Source: Flavipsychrobacter sp. (GTDB taxonomy: Bacteria; Bacteroidota; Bacteroidia; Chitinophagales; Chitinophagaceae). From it: a DNA stretch of 15,377 bases. The stretch spans positions 1-15,377 of the forward strand of contig JAJNBR010000049.1 of NCBI GenBank assembly GCA_021156265.1. The letters are read 5' to 3'. This document shows, piece after piece, positions 6,823 to 13,751 of the stretch. Both the position numbers and the translations under genes were made by a program. The first letter of the stretch is position 1. Every line of letters begins with the position of its first letter. The notes under the pieces were generated by a model that ran no database searches, was not told where the DNA came from, and saw only the letters and a program-made list of their open reading frames with translations.

Positions 6823-8130
6823 ATGGGCGCTTTCGAGATCAGGGGCGGCAATCCGCTTAAAGGCACTATTACGCCTCAAGGTGCTAAAAACGAAGCCCTG
6901 CAGGTATTGTGTGCGGCACTGCTTACCGATGAACCTGTGACGTTCAAGAACGTCCCAGACATCCTGGACGTCAATACGCTTATTGAATTGTTAGGCGATA
7001 TGGGAGTCAAGGTCGACCGCCTGTCACCTAACACAGTAAAGTTGCAAGCCACTGATATCAACACTGAATACTTCACAGATAAGTCATTTAAGAAGAAATC
7101 AGGCAAACTACGTGGTGCGGTAATGTTGGCAGGTCCTATGCTGGCCCGTTTTCGTAAAGCACATATACCTCAGCCCGGAGGCGATAAGATAGGCCGCAGA
7201 AGGCTGGATACTCACATCCGCGGTTTTGAAAAGCTCGGGGTAGAATTTCACTTCGATTCAGAAGAGCACATGTTCTCGCTCGATGGCAAAAACCTGGCAG
7301 GAGCGCACATCATGCTCGAAGAACCTTCTGTTACTGGTACCGCCAATATTATTATGGCAGCAGTAATGGCCGAGGGCATCACTACTATATATAACGCTGC
7401 CTGCGAACCCTATGTACAGCAACTAGCACGTATGCTCAATAACATGGGCGCACGGATCAGTGGAATCGGCTCGAACATGATCACCATAGAAGGCGTTGAC
7501 AAGCTGAAGGGCTGTACGCACACTATGCTGGCCGATATGATCGAGGTTGGATCCTTTATCGGTCTTGCAGCTATGACCCAAAGCGAGATCACAATCAAAA
7601 ATGCAGGCGTACAACACCTGGGCATCATTCCTGAAACCTTCCAGCGATTGGGTATCCAGATGGAAATAAAAGGTGACGATATCCATATACCTGCGCAAGA
7701 CAGCTATAAGATACATACGTTTATTGACGGCTCTATACTTACTGTTTACGATCATCCCTGGCCTGGGTTTACTCCCGACCTCCTGAGTATCGTACTGGTA
7801 GTCGCAACACAAGCCAAAGGCACAGTGCTGATACACCAGAAAATGTTCGAAAGCCGCCTGTTCTTCGTCGATAAGTTGATAGAAATGGGCGCGCAGATCG
7901 TGCTTTGCGATCCGCACCGCGCTGTAGTTATCGGTCTCAACAGGCAGGTACCTCTGCGTGGCATACCTATGGTGTCTCCTGATATTCGTGCAGGTGTGGC
8001 TTTGCTGATCGCTGCTTTATCTGCAGATGGCAAGAGTGTCATACACAACAACGACCAGATAGACCGTGGATACGAACGAATAGATGAGCGTCTAAGAGCG
8101 CTTGGTGCTGACATAAAACGCATAGACTAA
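6823..8130 (+). CDS. murA: UDP-N-acetylglucosamine 1-carboxyvinyltransferase (MurA), Asp active-site variant
   Basis: MurA adds enolpyruvate from PEP to UDP-GlcNAc, the first committed step of peptidoglycan synthesis. The 435-residue protein has the family's two-lobed EPSP-synthase-like architecture. The N-terminal Lys22-Asn23 pair lies in GAKNEAL, the active-site loop reads PGGDKIGRRRLDTH at 118-131, and the C-terminal half contains GFTPDL and DIRAGVAL. The residue that is Cys115 in E. coli is Asp121 here. Asp at this position is known from Mycobacterium, Chlamydia and Borrelia enzymes, is catalytically active, and escapes fosfomycin alkylation. The gene lies six bases after the DUF4290 gene and shares its promoter. 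Its TAA stop abuts the stop of the convergent arfB with no gap. Confidence 0.96.
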   Translation: MGAFEIRGGNPLKGTITPQGAKNEALQVLCAALLTDEPVTFKNVPDILDVNTLIELLGDMGVKVDRLSPNTVKLQATDINTEYFTDKSFKKKSGKLRGAVMLAGPMLARFRKAHIPQPGGDKIGRRRLDTHIRGFEKLGVEFHFDSEEHMFSLDGKNLAGAHIMLEEPSVTGTANIIMAAVMAEGITTIYNAACEPYVQQLARMLNNMGARISGIGSNMITIEGVDKLKGCTHTMLADMIEVGSFIGLAAMTQSEITIKNAGVQHLGIIPETFQRLGIQMEIKGDDIHIPAQDSYKIHTFIDGSILTVYDHPWPGFTPDLLSIVLVVATQAKGTVLIHQKMFESRLFFVDKLIEMGAQIVLCDPHRAVVIGLNRQVPLRGIPMVSPDIRAGVALLIAALSADGKSVIHNNDQIDRGYERIDERLRALGADIKRID

Positions 8131-8523
8131 TTACCAGTTTCTTCGCCTCATTTGCTTTTTTTCAGAATCACGACGCTTGGAATCCAGGCGTCTTTCTTTT
8201 GCCGCCTTTGACGGTTTGGTGGGCTTGCGTTTTTTGGGCTTTATGGTAGCTTGCGTAACGAGCTCTTGCAGTTTATTCAATGCTATCTGCTTATTCTCCA
8301 GCTGCGAACGTGTCTCGCTGCTTTTTACGATCAGGTAACCCTCTTTATTGACGCGATTCTTCAGTTTATCTTTTATCCATTCCTTTTCTTCCTGGGTCAC
8401 GGCATGCGAAGAGTCTATATGCCACCAGGCCTCTGCCATAGTCTCTACTTTGTTCACATTCTGGCCACCCTTGCCACCGCTACGTGCAGTTCGAAAAAAT
8501 ACCTCTGTCGAAAGATCGCGCAT
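8131..8523 (-). CDS. arfB: Alternative ribosome-rescue factor / peptidyl-tRNA hydrolase ArfB (YaeJ)
   Basis: ArfB releases nascent chains from ribosomes stalled at the 3' end of non-stop mRNAs. The 130-residue protein has the class I release factor catalytic domain without codon-recognition domains: SGGKGGQNVNKVET with the GGQ at residues 19-21. It then has a basic C-terminal tail rich in Lys and Arg (about 93-130, ending KKQMRRRNW) of the kind that enters the empty mRNA channel. Length and tail fit ArfB rather than a full PrfA or PrfB. It starts two bases after the stop of the AAA+ ATPase gene, so it is probably cotranscribed with it, but no functional link is known. Its stop abuts the murA stop on the other strand. 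Confidence 0.93.
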   Translation of the reverse strand: MRDLSTEVFFRTARSGGKGGQNVNKVETMAEAWWHIDSSHAVTQEEKEWIKDKLKNRVNKEGYLIVKSSETRSQLENKQIALNKLQELVTQATIKPKKRKPTKPSKAAKERRLDSKRRDSEKKQMRRRNW

Positions 8524-8525
8524 GG

Positions 8526-10046
8526 TTAAAAATCCTCCTCGTCTTCATCCTCTTCATCGCTGAGACGGATGTTGAGCATGCTGCCCAGCATATCTGCAAA
8601 GGAATAACCGCCGGCTACTACACCTTTCTTGCTAATAAGTGAGAACTCAGATAAACCATGCAGCAGGAACTCCATCAGCAAGGCTGCCTGCACTTCATCG
8701 GCTTTCGGATAATACTGCTTCACCGCGGCATATAAGCCGTCCACTTCATACAGCCTCTGACGGTATGATTCATCGTTTGAATCTTGCAGCAGCATCAGCT
8801 CATGCCCTTTACCAAACCACTCGATTACCGGTTGATAAGGGTTAGCAACTGGTTTTGCCTTTTGACCGGTAGCTTTCTTAAAGGTCTGCGGGTCGGGAAA
8901 GTATTGAGTAAACACAGATCGGATGGCAAGCCCCAGCAAGCGATAAGCTACATTCAACGCACCTTCCTGTTCTCCTTCATACACCAGCTCTATCTTACCG
9001 GTAATAGAAGGAATCACGCCGACGAAATCAGCAATGCGCATCATGGTCCTTGTGTTACCGTATTTCAGCGCACGACGCTCGGCAGTGCTCACAAGATTTT
9101 CATACGCCGATATAGTCAGACGTGCAGATACCCCGCTCTTTTGATCTACATACTCACTCTTGCGCGCTTCCATAGCTATTTGCTCTATCAGCATTTTGCC
9201 AAGCTCAGGCACTTCTACTTTTTGGAGCTGCTCTTCTAATACGTCTGCTTCCTGTTCAGTAATGGCTTTCGATACTTCCACGGTTCGCGGATAGTGTGTA
9301 ATGATCTGGCTTTCAATCCTGTCCTTAAGCGGCGTAACGATGCTGCCGCGGTTGGTGTAATCTTCAGGGTTAGCAGTGAATACAAATAAAATGTCGAGCG
9401 GAAGCCTCAGTTTAAACCCGCGTATCTGGATATCGCCCTCCTGCAAAATGTTGAACAGCGACACCTGTATCCTGGCCTGCAGGTCTGGCAGCTCATTAAT
9501 AACGAAAATACCCCTGTGCGAACGTGGAATAATGCCATAGTGTATCACCCGCTCGTCAGCAAAACTTAACCGCAGGTTGGCTGCTTTTATAGGGTCTACG
9601 TCACCTATAAGATCCGCCACTGACACGTCGGGCGTCGCCAGTTTTTCGCCGTAGCGTTCGCTGCGGTGCAACCAGGCTATTGGTGTATTATCGCCTTTTT
9701 CATCTATGAGATTGCGTGCATATAGCGATATAGGCGCAAACGGACTGTCATTGATCTCGCTGCCGGCAACCACGGGAATCCATTCATCCAGCAGGCTTAC
9801 CATTTCGCGAGCCATGCGGGTCTTCGCCTGTCCACGCAAACCGAGAAACAGGATGTTGTGTCTGGATAGAATCGCTCTTTCTACATCAGGTATTACCGAG
9901 TCCTCATAACCCAGTATGCCTTTGAACGGCGACTGCTTCTCCTGTATCGAGCGAATGAGATTTAATCTAACTTCTTCTTTAACGGTTTTGGCCGTATATC
10001 CTGACTTTCTAAGCTCGCCTAAAGTGTTGATGGCCGGTTGCTGCAT
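8526..10046 (-). CDS. MoxR/ChlI-like AAA+ ATPase
   Basis: This 506-residue protein is a cytoplasmic AAA+ ATPase of the helix-2-insert group (MoxR/RavA/magnesium-chelatase ChlI), often annotated in Bacteroidota as magnesium chelatase. Seen in order: a helical N terminus; Walker A GLRGQAKTR at 69-77; an insert with DLIGDVDPIKAANLRLSFADE around 145-165; Walker B as GIFVINELPDL with Asn184-Glu185; sensor 1 FTANPEDYTNRG near 223-234; a conserved Arg in PLKDRIESQI (Arg243); and a helical lid. The C terminus is very acidic (SDEEDEDEEDF). No bacteriochlorophyll genes are present, so true Mg-chelatase activity is unlikely. Relatives usually work with a von Willebrand A-domain partner to remodel or insert metal into targets, but no such partner is in this window. 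arfB follows two bases later. The target is unknown. Confidence 0.85.
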   Translation of the reverse strand: MQQPAINTLGELRKSGYTAKTVKEEVRLNLIRSIQEKQSPFKGILGYEDSVIPDVERAILSRHNILFLGLRGQAKTRMAREMVSLLDEWIPVVAGSEINDSPFAPISLYARNLIDEKGDNTPIAWLHRSERYGEKLATPDVSVADLIGDVDPIKAANLRLSFADERVIHYGIIPRSHRGIFVINELPDLQARIQVSLFNILQEGDIQIRGFKLRLPLDILFVFTANPEDYTNRGSIVTPLKDRIESQIITHYPRTVEVSKAITEQEADVLEEQLQKVEVPELGKMLIEQIAMEARKSEYVDQKSGVSARLTISAYENLVSTAERRALKYGNTRTMMRIADFVGVIPSITGKIELVYEGEQEGALNVAYRLLGLAIRSVFTQYFPDPQTFKKATGQKAKPVANPYQPVIEWFGKGHELMLLQDSNDESYRQRLYEVDGLYAAVKQYYPKADEVQAALLMEFLLHGLSEFSLISKKGVVAGGYSFADMLGSMLNIRLSDEEDEDEEDF

Positions 10047-10130
10047 ATATGCTCTTCTTATCAGTTTTGGATAAAGATACGTGCTGCTGTGACGTGAATC
10101 ATTCAGTATTCGTTATGGCAATATAAACCC

Positions 10131-11219
10131 CTAGTTGGAAAACAAATTGTTCTCAATAATGGTATCCATTTGCATCAGTTTCCTGCCGCGTATCTCTTTT
10201 TGCTCGGTCAGGTTTACTTCGTATTCTGTTTTATCTTTTAATGACATCCAGCCTCCTGTAAACTTATCTCCCTGCAACTTCAGCTCCATCGAACCCACCT
10301 CGGGCTCTTCGTCGAAATGCCACACACCATCAGGAGTTTTGCGTACTTCCAGCTTGATAAATTCGTCCATATCCTGGAAACGGTACATGGCTTCCCAGCT
10401 GCAAATGGTCTCGGGACAAGGCCCTTTCATCCCGCGGATGTACAATTCGACGGCAGTTTCATCAAAAGTGCCTTTGTAGTACTTACGTTCCATTATTTCC
10501 TTTGTCGTCTTGTCTTCCTCTTCTTCATCCTCTTCCTCTTCTGTCACTTTAGGCGCTGCCGGCTTTGCAGCAACCAGCACTTCCGGTTCTGCTATACCGT
10601 ACATCTCGTTCAGCAATTTGTCTTTTTCCAACTTTCGTTCGGCCGCATACTTATCCAGGTATTCATCTATTGTTTCCGCTTCCAATACATTCACCAGCCT
10701 GCCACCATACCATTTGTTCTTAAAAGTGAAAATATCACGCACACCAATTACGTACCTGCGACGCGTGAGTTTATCCTCAACAAATATGTATCCCTGCAAA
10801 CGCAGCGGCATGATCTTGGGCAGCCCTATCAGCTCGCGCGGTAACATCATCTTTTCCAACTCATAGCGCGCCATCACCATATCGCTCCAGTGCAGACCCG
10901 AATCACGCCCTTTCTTGTATACGCGTTCAAAGTCGTCGGCGAGTTGTGGATTGTAAACAGGATCAAACTGCTGCAGGCGCTGCGAGTCGCGTTGAAGCAT
11001 TGCGACTTTCCTCATCTCGTTCTCATTCTCGTCTTTGTACTCTCTTAGCGTCGTGCACAGCGTGTCGTAGGTAGGGAACATACCAAGATAGTTAGAGGGC
11101 GTGTTGCCCTGCAGGCACAGCAGGATCCTGCCCACTTGTAGTTCTTCGCTATTTGCCTGTCCATAACATTGCTGCAGCAGGAAGATGATTAGCAGCAAAA
11201 CCAGGTATATCCACCTCAT
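10131..11219 (-). CDS. Exported protein of unknown function with acidic linker
   Basis: I do not recognise this 362-residue protein. It begins with a classic signal peptide: MRWIY, a hydrophobic core to about residue 16, then QQCYGQA, with cleavage likely after Gly20 or Ala22. The cysteine context is not a lipobox, so it is probably periplasmic or secreted rather than a lipoprotein. The N-terminal part (23-205) is mixed and charged. A strongly acidic linker (about 226-237, nearly all Glu/Asp) separates it from a beta-rich C-terminal domain (245-345). That domain, with YYKGTFDETAVELYI and a later GGWMS, resembles the repeated-strand domains common in Bacteroidota surface proteins; a possible disulfide pair is Cys268/Cys273. 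It starts only 11 bases after a terminator, so how it is transcribed is unclear. Downstream, 84 bases separate it from the AAA+ gene. Confidence 0.8.
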   Translation of the reverse strand: MRWIYLVLLLIIFLLQQCYGQANSEELQVGRILLCLQGNTPSNYLGMFPTYDTLCTTLREYKDENENEMRKVAMLQRDSQRLQQFDPVYNPQLADDFERVYKKGRDSGLHWSDMVMARYELEKMMLPRELIGLPKIMPLRLQGYIFVEDKLTRRRYVIGVRDIFTFKNKWYGGRLVNVLEAETIDEYLDKYAAERKLEKDKLLNEMYGIAEPEVLVAAKPAAPKVTEEEEDEEEEDKTTKEIMERKYYKGTFDETAVELYIRGMKGPCPETICSWEAMYRFQDMDEFIKLEVRKTPDGVWHFDEEPEVGSMELKLQGDKFTGGWMSLKDKTEYEVNLTEQKEIRGRKLMQMDTIIENNLFSN

Positions 11220-11230
11220 ATCTTAAAAAT

Positions 11231-11257
11231 AGAAAAAACCTGCGATGGTTGCAGGTT
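11231..11257 (-). terminator. Intrinsic terminator of the scoA-scoB-arsC operon
   Basis: On the minus strand a perfect seven-base stem (AACCTGC / GCAGGTT) with a seven-base loop is followed directly by a run of T (TTTTTTCT, then further T-rich sequence). This is a textbook rho-independent terminator just after the arsC stop at 11262. It ends only 11 bases before the ATG of the next gene on the same strand. Confidence 0.88.
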
Positions 11258-11261
11258 CCGG

Positions 11262-11609
11262 TCATAAAATGTCCAGTACTTTTTCGGGCGGACGGGCGAT
11301 AACGGCCGTGTCGCCGTTGACTACAATGGGCCGCTGCATCAGGACAGGATTGTCCAATATTACCTGCAGCCATTGGTCCTCGGTAAGTTCTTTGCCCTCA
11401 TACTTTTCTGCGAACAACGGTTCTCCACGGCGTAATATCTGAGAAGGCTCCATATGGAGCTTGCTCAAAACCTCCCGCAGTTCGGTCTCGGTAGGCCGAT
11501 CTAATAGGTAAAACCTGTATTCGATATCATAGCCTTTACTCTTCAGCAGCTCGTTAGTTTCCTTACATTTACTGCACTCCCCGTTGTGGTATATCGTCAC
11601 TTTAGGCAT
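11262..11609 (-). CDS. arsC: ArsC/Spx family arsenate reductase-like protein
   Basis: This 115-residue thioredoxin-fold protein belongs to the ArsC/Spx/YffB family. The active-site cysteine is Cys12 in NGECSKCKET, with a second cysteine at 15, making a CxxC pair. Three arginines sit where glutaredoxin-dependent ArsC binds arsenate: Arg60 (ILRRGEPLF), Arg93 (QRPIV) and Arg106 (ARPPEKV). Length and the RPIV and RPP blocks fit ArsC better than Spx. The gene overlaps the end of scoB by eight bases and is thus the last gene of the CoA-transferase operon; no ars regulator or arsenite pump is nearby. This context makes arsenic detoxification uncertain. A general thiol-redox role is an alternative, and the CxxC pair would suit it. 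Confidence 0.85.
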   Translation of the reverse strand: MPKVTIYHNGECSKCKETNELLKSKGYDIEYRFYLLDRPTETELREVLSKLHMEPSQILRRGEPLFAEKYEGKELTEDQWLQVILDNPVLMQRPIVVNGDTAVIARPPEKVLDIL

Positions 11610-12264
11610 TGAATACCATTTCTTTTACGTCATCAGCAATCGTCAATCTGCCTGCTGTTTTGGCTTTGATCTCGTCTATAGTCACACCCGGCGCATATTC
11701 TATGCATCGGAAGCCATCCGGAGTAATATCAAACACACCCAAATCAGAAACGATCTTCCTCACGCATTTAACACCCGTCAGCGGCAGGCTGCATTTCGGC
11801 AGGAGCTTGCTTTCGCCTTTGGGATTGGTGTGCTGCATAGCCACAATAATGTTCTTGGCAGCCGCTACCAGGTCCATAGCGCCACCCATGCCCTTTACCA
11901 TTTTACCGGGTATTTTCCAGTTGGCGATGTCACCGTTATCTGCAACTTCCATAGCACCCAGTACGGTCAGGTCTACTTTACCGGCGCGTATCATTCCAAA
12001 GCTCATCGCGCTGTCGAAGAATACAGAACCGGGAACGGTAGTGATGGTTTGTTTGCCGGCGTTGATCAGGTCAGGATTTTCCTCTCCTTCGAAAGGGAAA
12101 GGTCCCATACCTAACAGGCCATTTTCCGATTGCAAAACCACTTTGACACCCTGTGGTATATAGTTAGCTACCAGGGTAGGGATACCTATGCCTAAGTTAA
12201 CATAGAAGCCATCTTGTAATTCTCTCGCGATCCTATGAGCAATTTGCTCTTTATTTAAAGCCAT
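11602..12264 (-). CDS. scoB: 3-oxoacid CoA-transferase subunit B
   Basis: This is the beta subunit of a two-subunit CoA transferase of the succinyl-CoA:3-ketoacid (SCOT) family, which moves CoA between succinate and acetoacetate or similar acids in ketone-body and branched-chain or fatty-acid breakdown. The 220-residue protein shows YVNLGIGIPT (21-30) and the catalytic glutamate Glu47 in SENGLLG, which forms the glutamyl-CoA intermediate, followed by GAMEVADNGDIANW and a GGAMDL block. It lies 15 bases after scoA and overlaps arsC by eight bases at its 3' end. Related AtoDA or PcaIJ enzymes differ mainly in substrate; SCOT is the most likely reading, but substrate is not proven by sequence. 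Confidence 0.93.
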   Translation of the reverse strand: MALNKEQIAHRIARELQDGFYVNLGIGIPTLVANYIPQGVKVVLQSENGLLGMGPFPFEGEENPDLINAGKQTITTVPGSVFFDSAMSFGMIRAGKVDLTVLGAMEVADNGDIANWKIPGKMVKGMGGAMDLVAAAKNIIVAMQHTNPKGESKLLPKCSLPLTGVKCVRKIVSDLGVFDITPDGFRCIEYAPGVTIDEIKAKTAGRLTIADDVKEMVFNA

Positions 12265-12279
12265 TGTGTTCGTCTTTTA

Positions 12280-12978
12280 CTATGAACGTTTTCTTGTAGT
12301 GCGTTGTTCAATACGTTTTTCGTAGTTGGTGCCCTGGAAGATGCGGTGTACATAGATGCCCGGTGTGTGCACCTGGTTAGGATCCAGTTCGCCCGCGGGT
12401 ACCAGCTCCTCCACTTCCGCAATAGTGATCTTACCCGCCATGGCCATCATGGGGTTGAAGTTGCGGGCCGTTTCCTTAAACACCAGGTTACCCTGCGTGT
12501 CTCCTTTCCAGGCCTTTACTATTGCGAAGTCGGAGTCAAATGCATATTCCAGCAGGTAGTCCTTACCGTTAAAGTTGCGGGTTTCTTTTCCCTCGGCCAC
12601 TTCAGTGCCTACGCCTGCCAGCAGGTACACTGCAGGCATACCGTAACCTGCTGCCATGCAACGGGTTGCCAAGGTGCCCTGTGGTATCAACTCTACTTCC
12701 AGTTCACCACTTAGCAACTGGCGTTCAAACTCTGCGTTCTCGCCTACATAAGATGCCACCATCTTCTTCACCTGTTTTTGCTGCAGCAGCAGACCGATAC
12801 CAAAATCGTCTACACCGGCATTGTTGGAAATGCAGGTCAGGCTATCGACACCTTTCTTAACCAGGGCGTTAATGCAATTCTCCGGGATGCCGCAGAGGCC
12901 GAAACCGCCCAGCATCAGGGTCGCCCCTGATTGTATGTCTTTTATAGCTTCCTCAGCATTCGCCACTACTTTGTTCAT
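12280..12978 (-). CDS. scoA: 3-oxoacid CoA-transferase subunit A
   Basis: This is the alpha subunit partner of ScoB, and the two form the active CoA transferase. The 232-residue protein has the CoA-binding block MLGGFGLCGIPEN (22-34), then the typical SNNAGVDDFGIG, IPQGTLATRCMAAGYGMPAVY and EGKETRNFNGKDYLLE blocks, and the late QVHTPGIYVHRIF segment. Family length is normal and the ATG at 12978 is well placed. It is the first gene of scoA-scoB-arsC. A candidate promoter lies well upstream at 13209-13236, which would give a leader of over 200 bases; another start site nearer the gene may have been missed. Confidence 0.93.
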   Translation of the reverse strand: MNKVVANAEEAIKDIQSGATLMLGGFGLCGIPENCINALVKKGVDSLTCISNNAGVDDFGIGLLLQQKQVKKMVASYVGENAEFERQLLSGELEVELIPQGTLATRCMAAGYGMPAVYLLAGVGTEVAEGKETRNFNGKDYLLEYAFDSDFAIVKAWKGDTQGNLVFKETARNFNPMMAMAGKITIAEVEELVPAGELDPNQVHTPGIYVHRIFQGTNYEKRIEQRTTRKRS

Positions 12979-13208
12979 CGGTCGGTAAAATTTGCGCTAA
13001 TTTACTACTAATTGGCAGATGTGTCGTTTTACGGGAGTTGTTACGGCCCTCATATAATGTTACCTGACTGTATGTATTGCCCAGCCTGCTTCTCCGGTTC
13101 AATTTGTTAGCTTTTGATGCCAGAATTCAAGCTTATTTTTATCTTGCTATCTGGTATTAAGAGTAGTGCTTCTCGGAAGTGAGTTGCTCCTTAAAACGTC
13201 TGTATTTT

Positions 13209-13236
13209 CAAACATAAGTCTTCTTTACTATAGCAA
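13209..13236 (-). promoter_or_regulatory. Candidate promoter for scoA-scoB-arsC
   Basis: Read on the minus strand, TTG (13236-13234) is followed after 17 bases by TATGTTTG (13216-13209), a full match to TAnnTTTG with acceptable spacing. The start of transcription would fall near 13202, about 224 bases before the scoA ATG. The long leader lowers confidence. Confidence 0.4.
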
Positions 13237-13246
13237 ATATACTATA
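13226..13246. repeat. Short direct repeat TACTATA with 14-base period
   Basis: TACTATA occurs at 13226-13232 and again at 13240-13246, separated by GCAAATA. It overlaps the -33 side of the candidate scoA promoter and lies about 26 bases before the rightward gene. It could be a regulator site, but chance is likely in such AT-rich sequence. Confidence 0.3.
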
Positions 13247-13271
13247 TTAATACATTATTTAAAATTTATCT

Positions 13272-13751
13272 ATGCGTCGCTTTGCATTTGTTATTGTCTT
13301 GGCATTAACTCAATTCGCTGTTTCTGCGCAAGAAAAATGCCCTGTCAACTTCAATGCAGACAGCCTTTCAGCAGCATATAACAACATACCTAAATGGAAC
13401 GGAAAGATCATCGGCCTGGAAGGTCGTGTTATGGACATAAAGTTTAGCCACCTGGGCAAACCTTATATGCTGGTTGAGCTTTCGAAAGGCCGTACTATCT
13501 GGGCGGGAGTATTATGGAACAAGAAAATTGACCTCCAATTGGGCGACCGTGTAAAACTAATGGGGTATTTCAGCGCGATTGAACCAGACGATTATACGGC
13601 CCGCAGCGTAAACAAAACAGGCGCTCATCTGCTGGTATTTGCTTTGCTAAATACAAAAACCAACAGACTTACTGCACATGAGGGCTCAGCCGAGCAGGTT
13701 AAGGAATGGATACAAGGCCGGATTCCCAAATCGAAGATAAAGATCAACTAA
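13272..13751 (+). CDS. Small exported protein, possible OB-fold
   Basis: I do not recognise a named family for this 159-residue protein. It starts MRRFAFVIVLALTQFAVSAQ, a clean signal peptide with cleavage expected after Ala19, so the product should be periplasmic or secreted. The mature part has a strand pattern that reads like a small beta-barrel: GKIIGLEGRVMDIKF, PYMLVELSKGRTIWAG, then DRVKLMGYF, similar to OB-fold domains. Only one cysteine remains after the signal peptide (Cys23 in EKCPVNF). The C terminus is a charged helix ending in Lys-rich residues. It stands alone on the plus strand between the sco operon and osmC. Its stop overlaps the convergent osmC-like stop by eight bases. The fold is inference and the function unknown. 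Confidence 0.75.
   Translation: MRRFAFVIVLALTQFAVSAQEKCPVNFNADSLSAAYNNIPKWNGKIIGLEGRVMDIKFSHLGKPYMLVELSKGRTIWAGVLWNKKIDLQLGDRVKLMGYFSAIEPDDYTARSVNKTGAHLLVFALLNTKTNRLTAHEGSAEQVKEWIQGRIPKSKIKIN

Larger units (their letters stand above)
12979..13271. other. Divergent AT-rich intergenic region
   Basis: These 293 bases separate scoA (leftward) from the small exported-protein gene (rightward) and must hold promoters for both. I see no credible gene, tRNA or terminator hairpin. The right third (13200-13270) is very AT-rich and contains the candidate leftward promoter and a short direct repeat. Two restriction-like hexamers sit back to back at 13123-13134, which looks accidental. Confidence 0.6.

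Noticed and set aside
6607..6879. Antisense frame rich in Val, Ala and Thr opposite the DUF4290 tail.
   Set aside because: It is the mirror of the Gly/Asn triplet repeats and not an independent gene.
13072..13110. Tiny Cys-containing frame MYCPACFSGSIC on the plus strand.
   Set aside because: Only 12 codons, no promoter or ribosome-binding evidence, so chance is the better explanation.
13123..13134. GAATTC and AAGCTT back to back, like a cloning junction.
   Set aside because: Flanking sequence is natural-looking intergenic DNA with no vector sequence; two hexamers side by side can occur by chance.
13166..13381. 71-codon frame overlapping the start of the small exported-protein gene.
   Set aside because: It is in another frame from the signal-peptide gene and has no coherent protein features.
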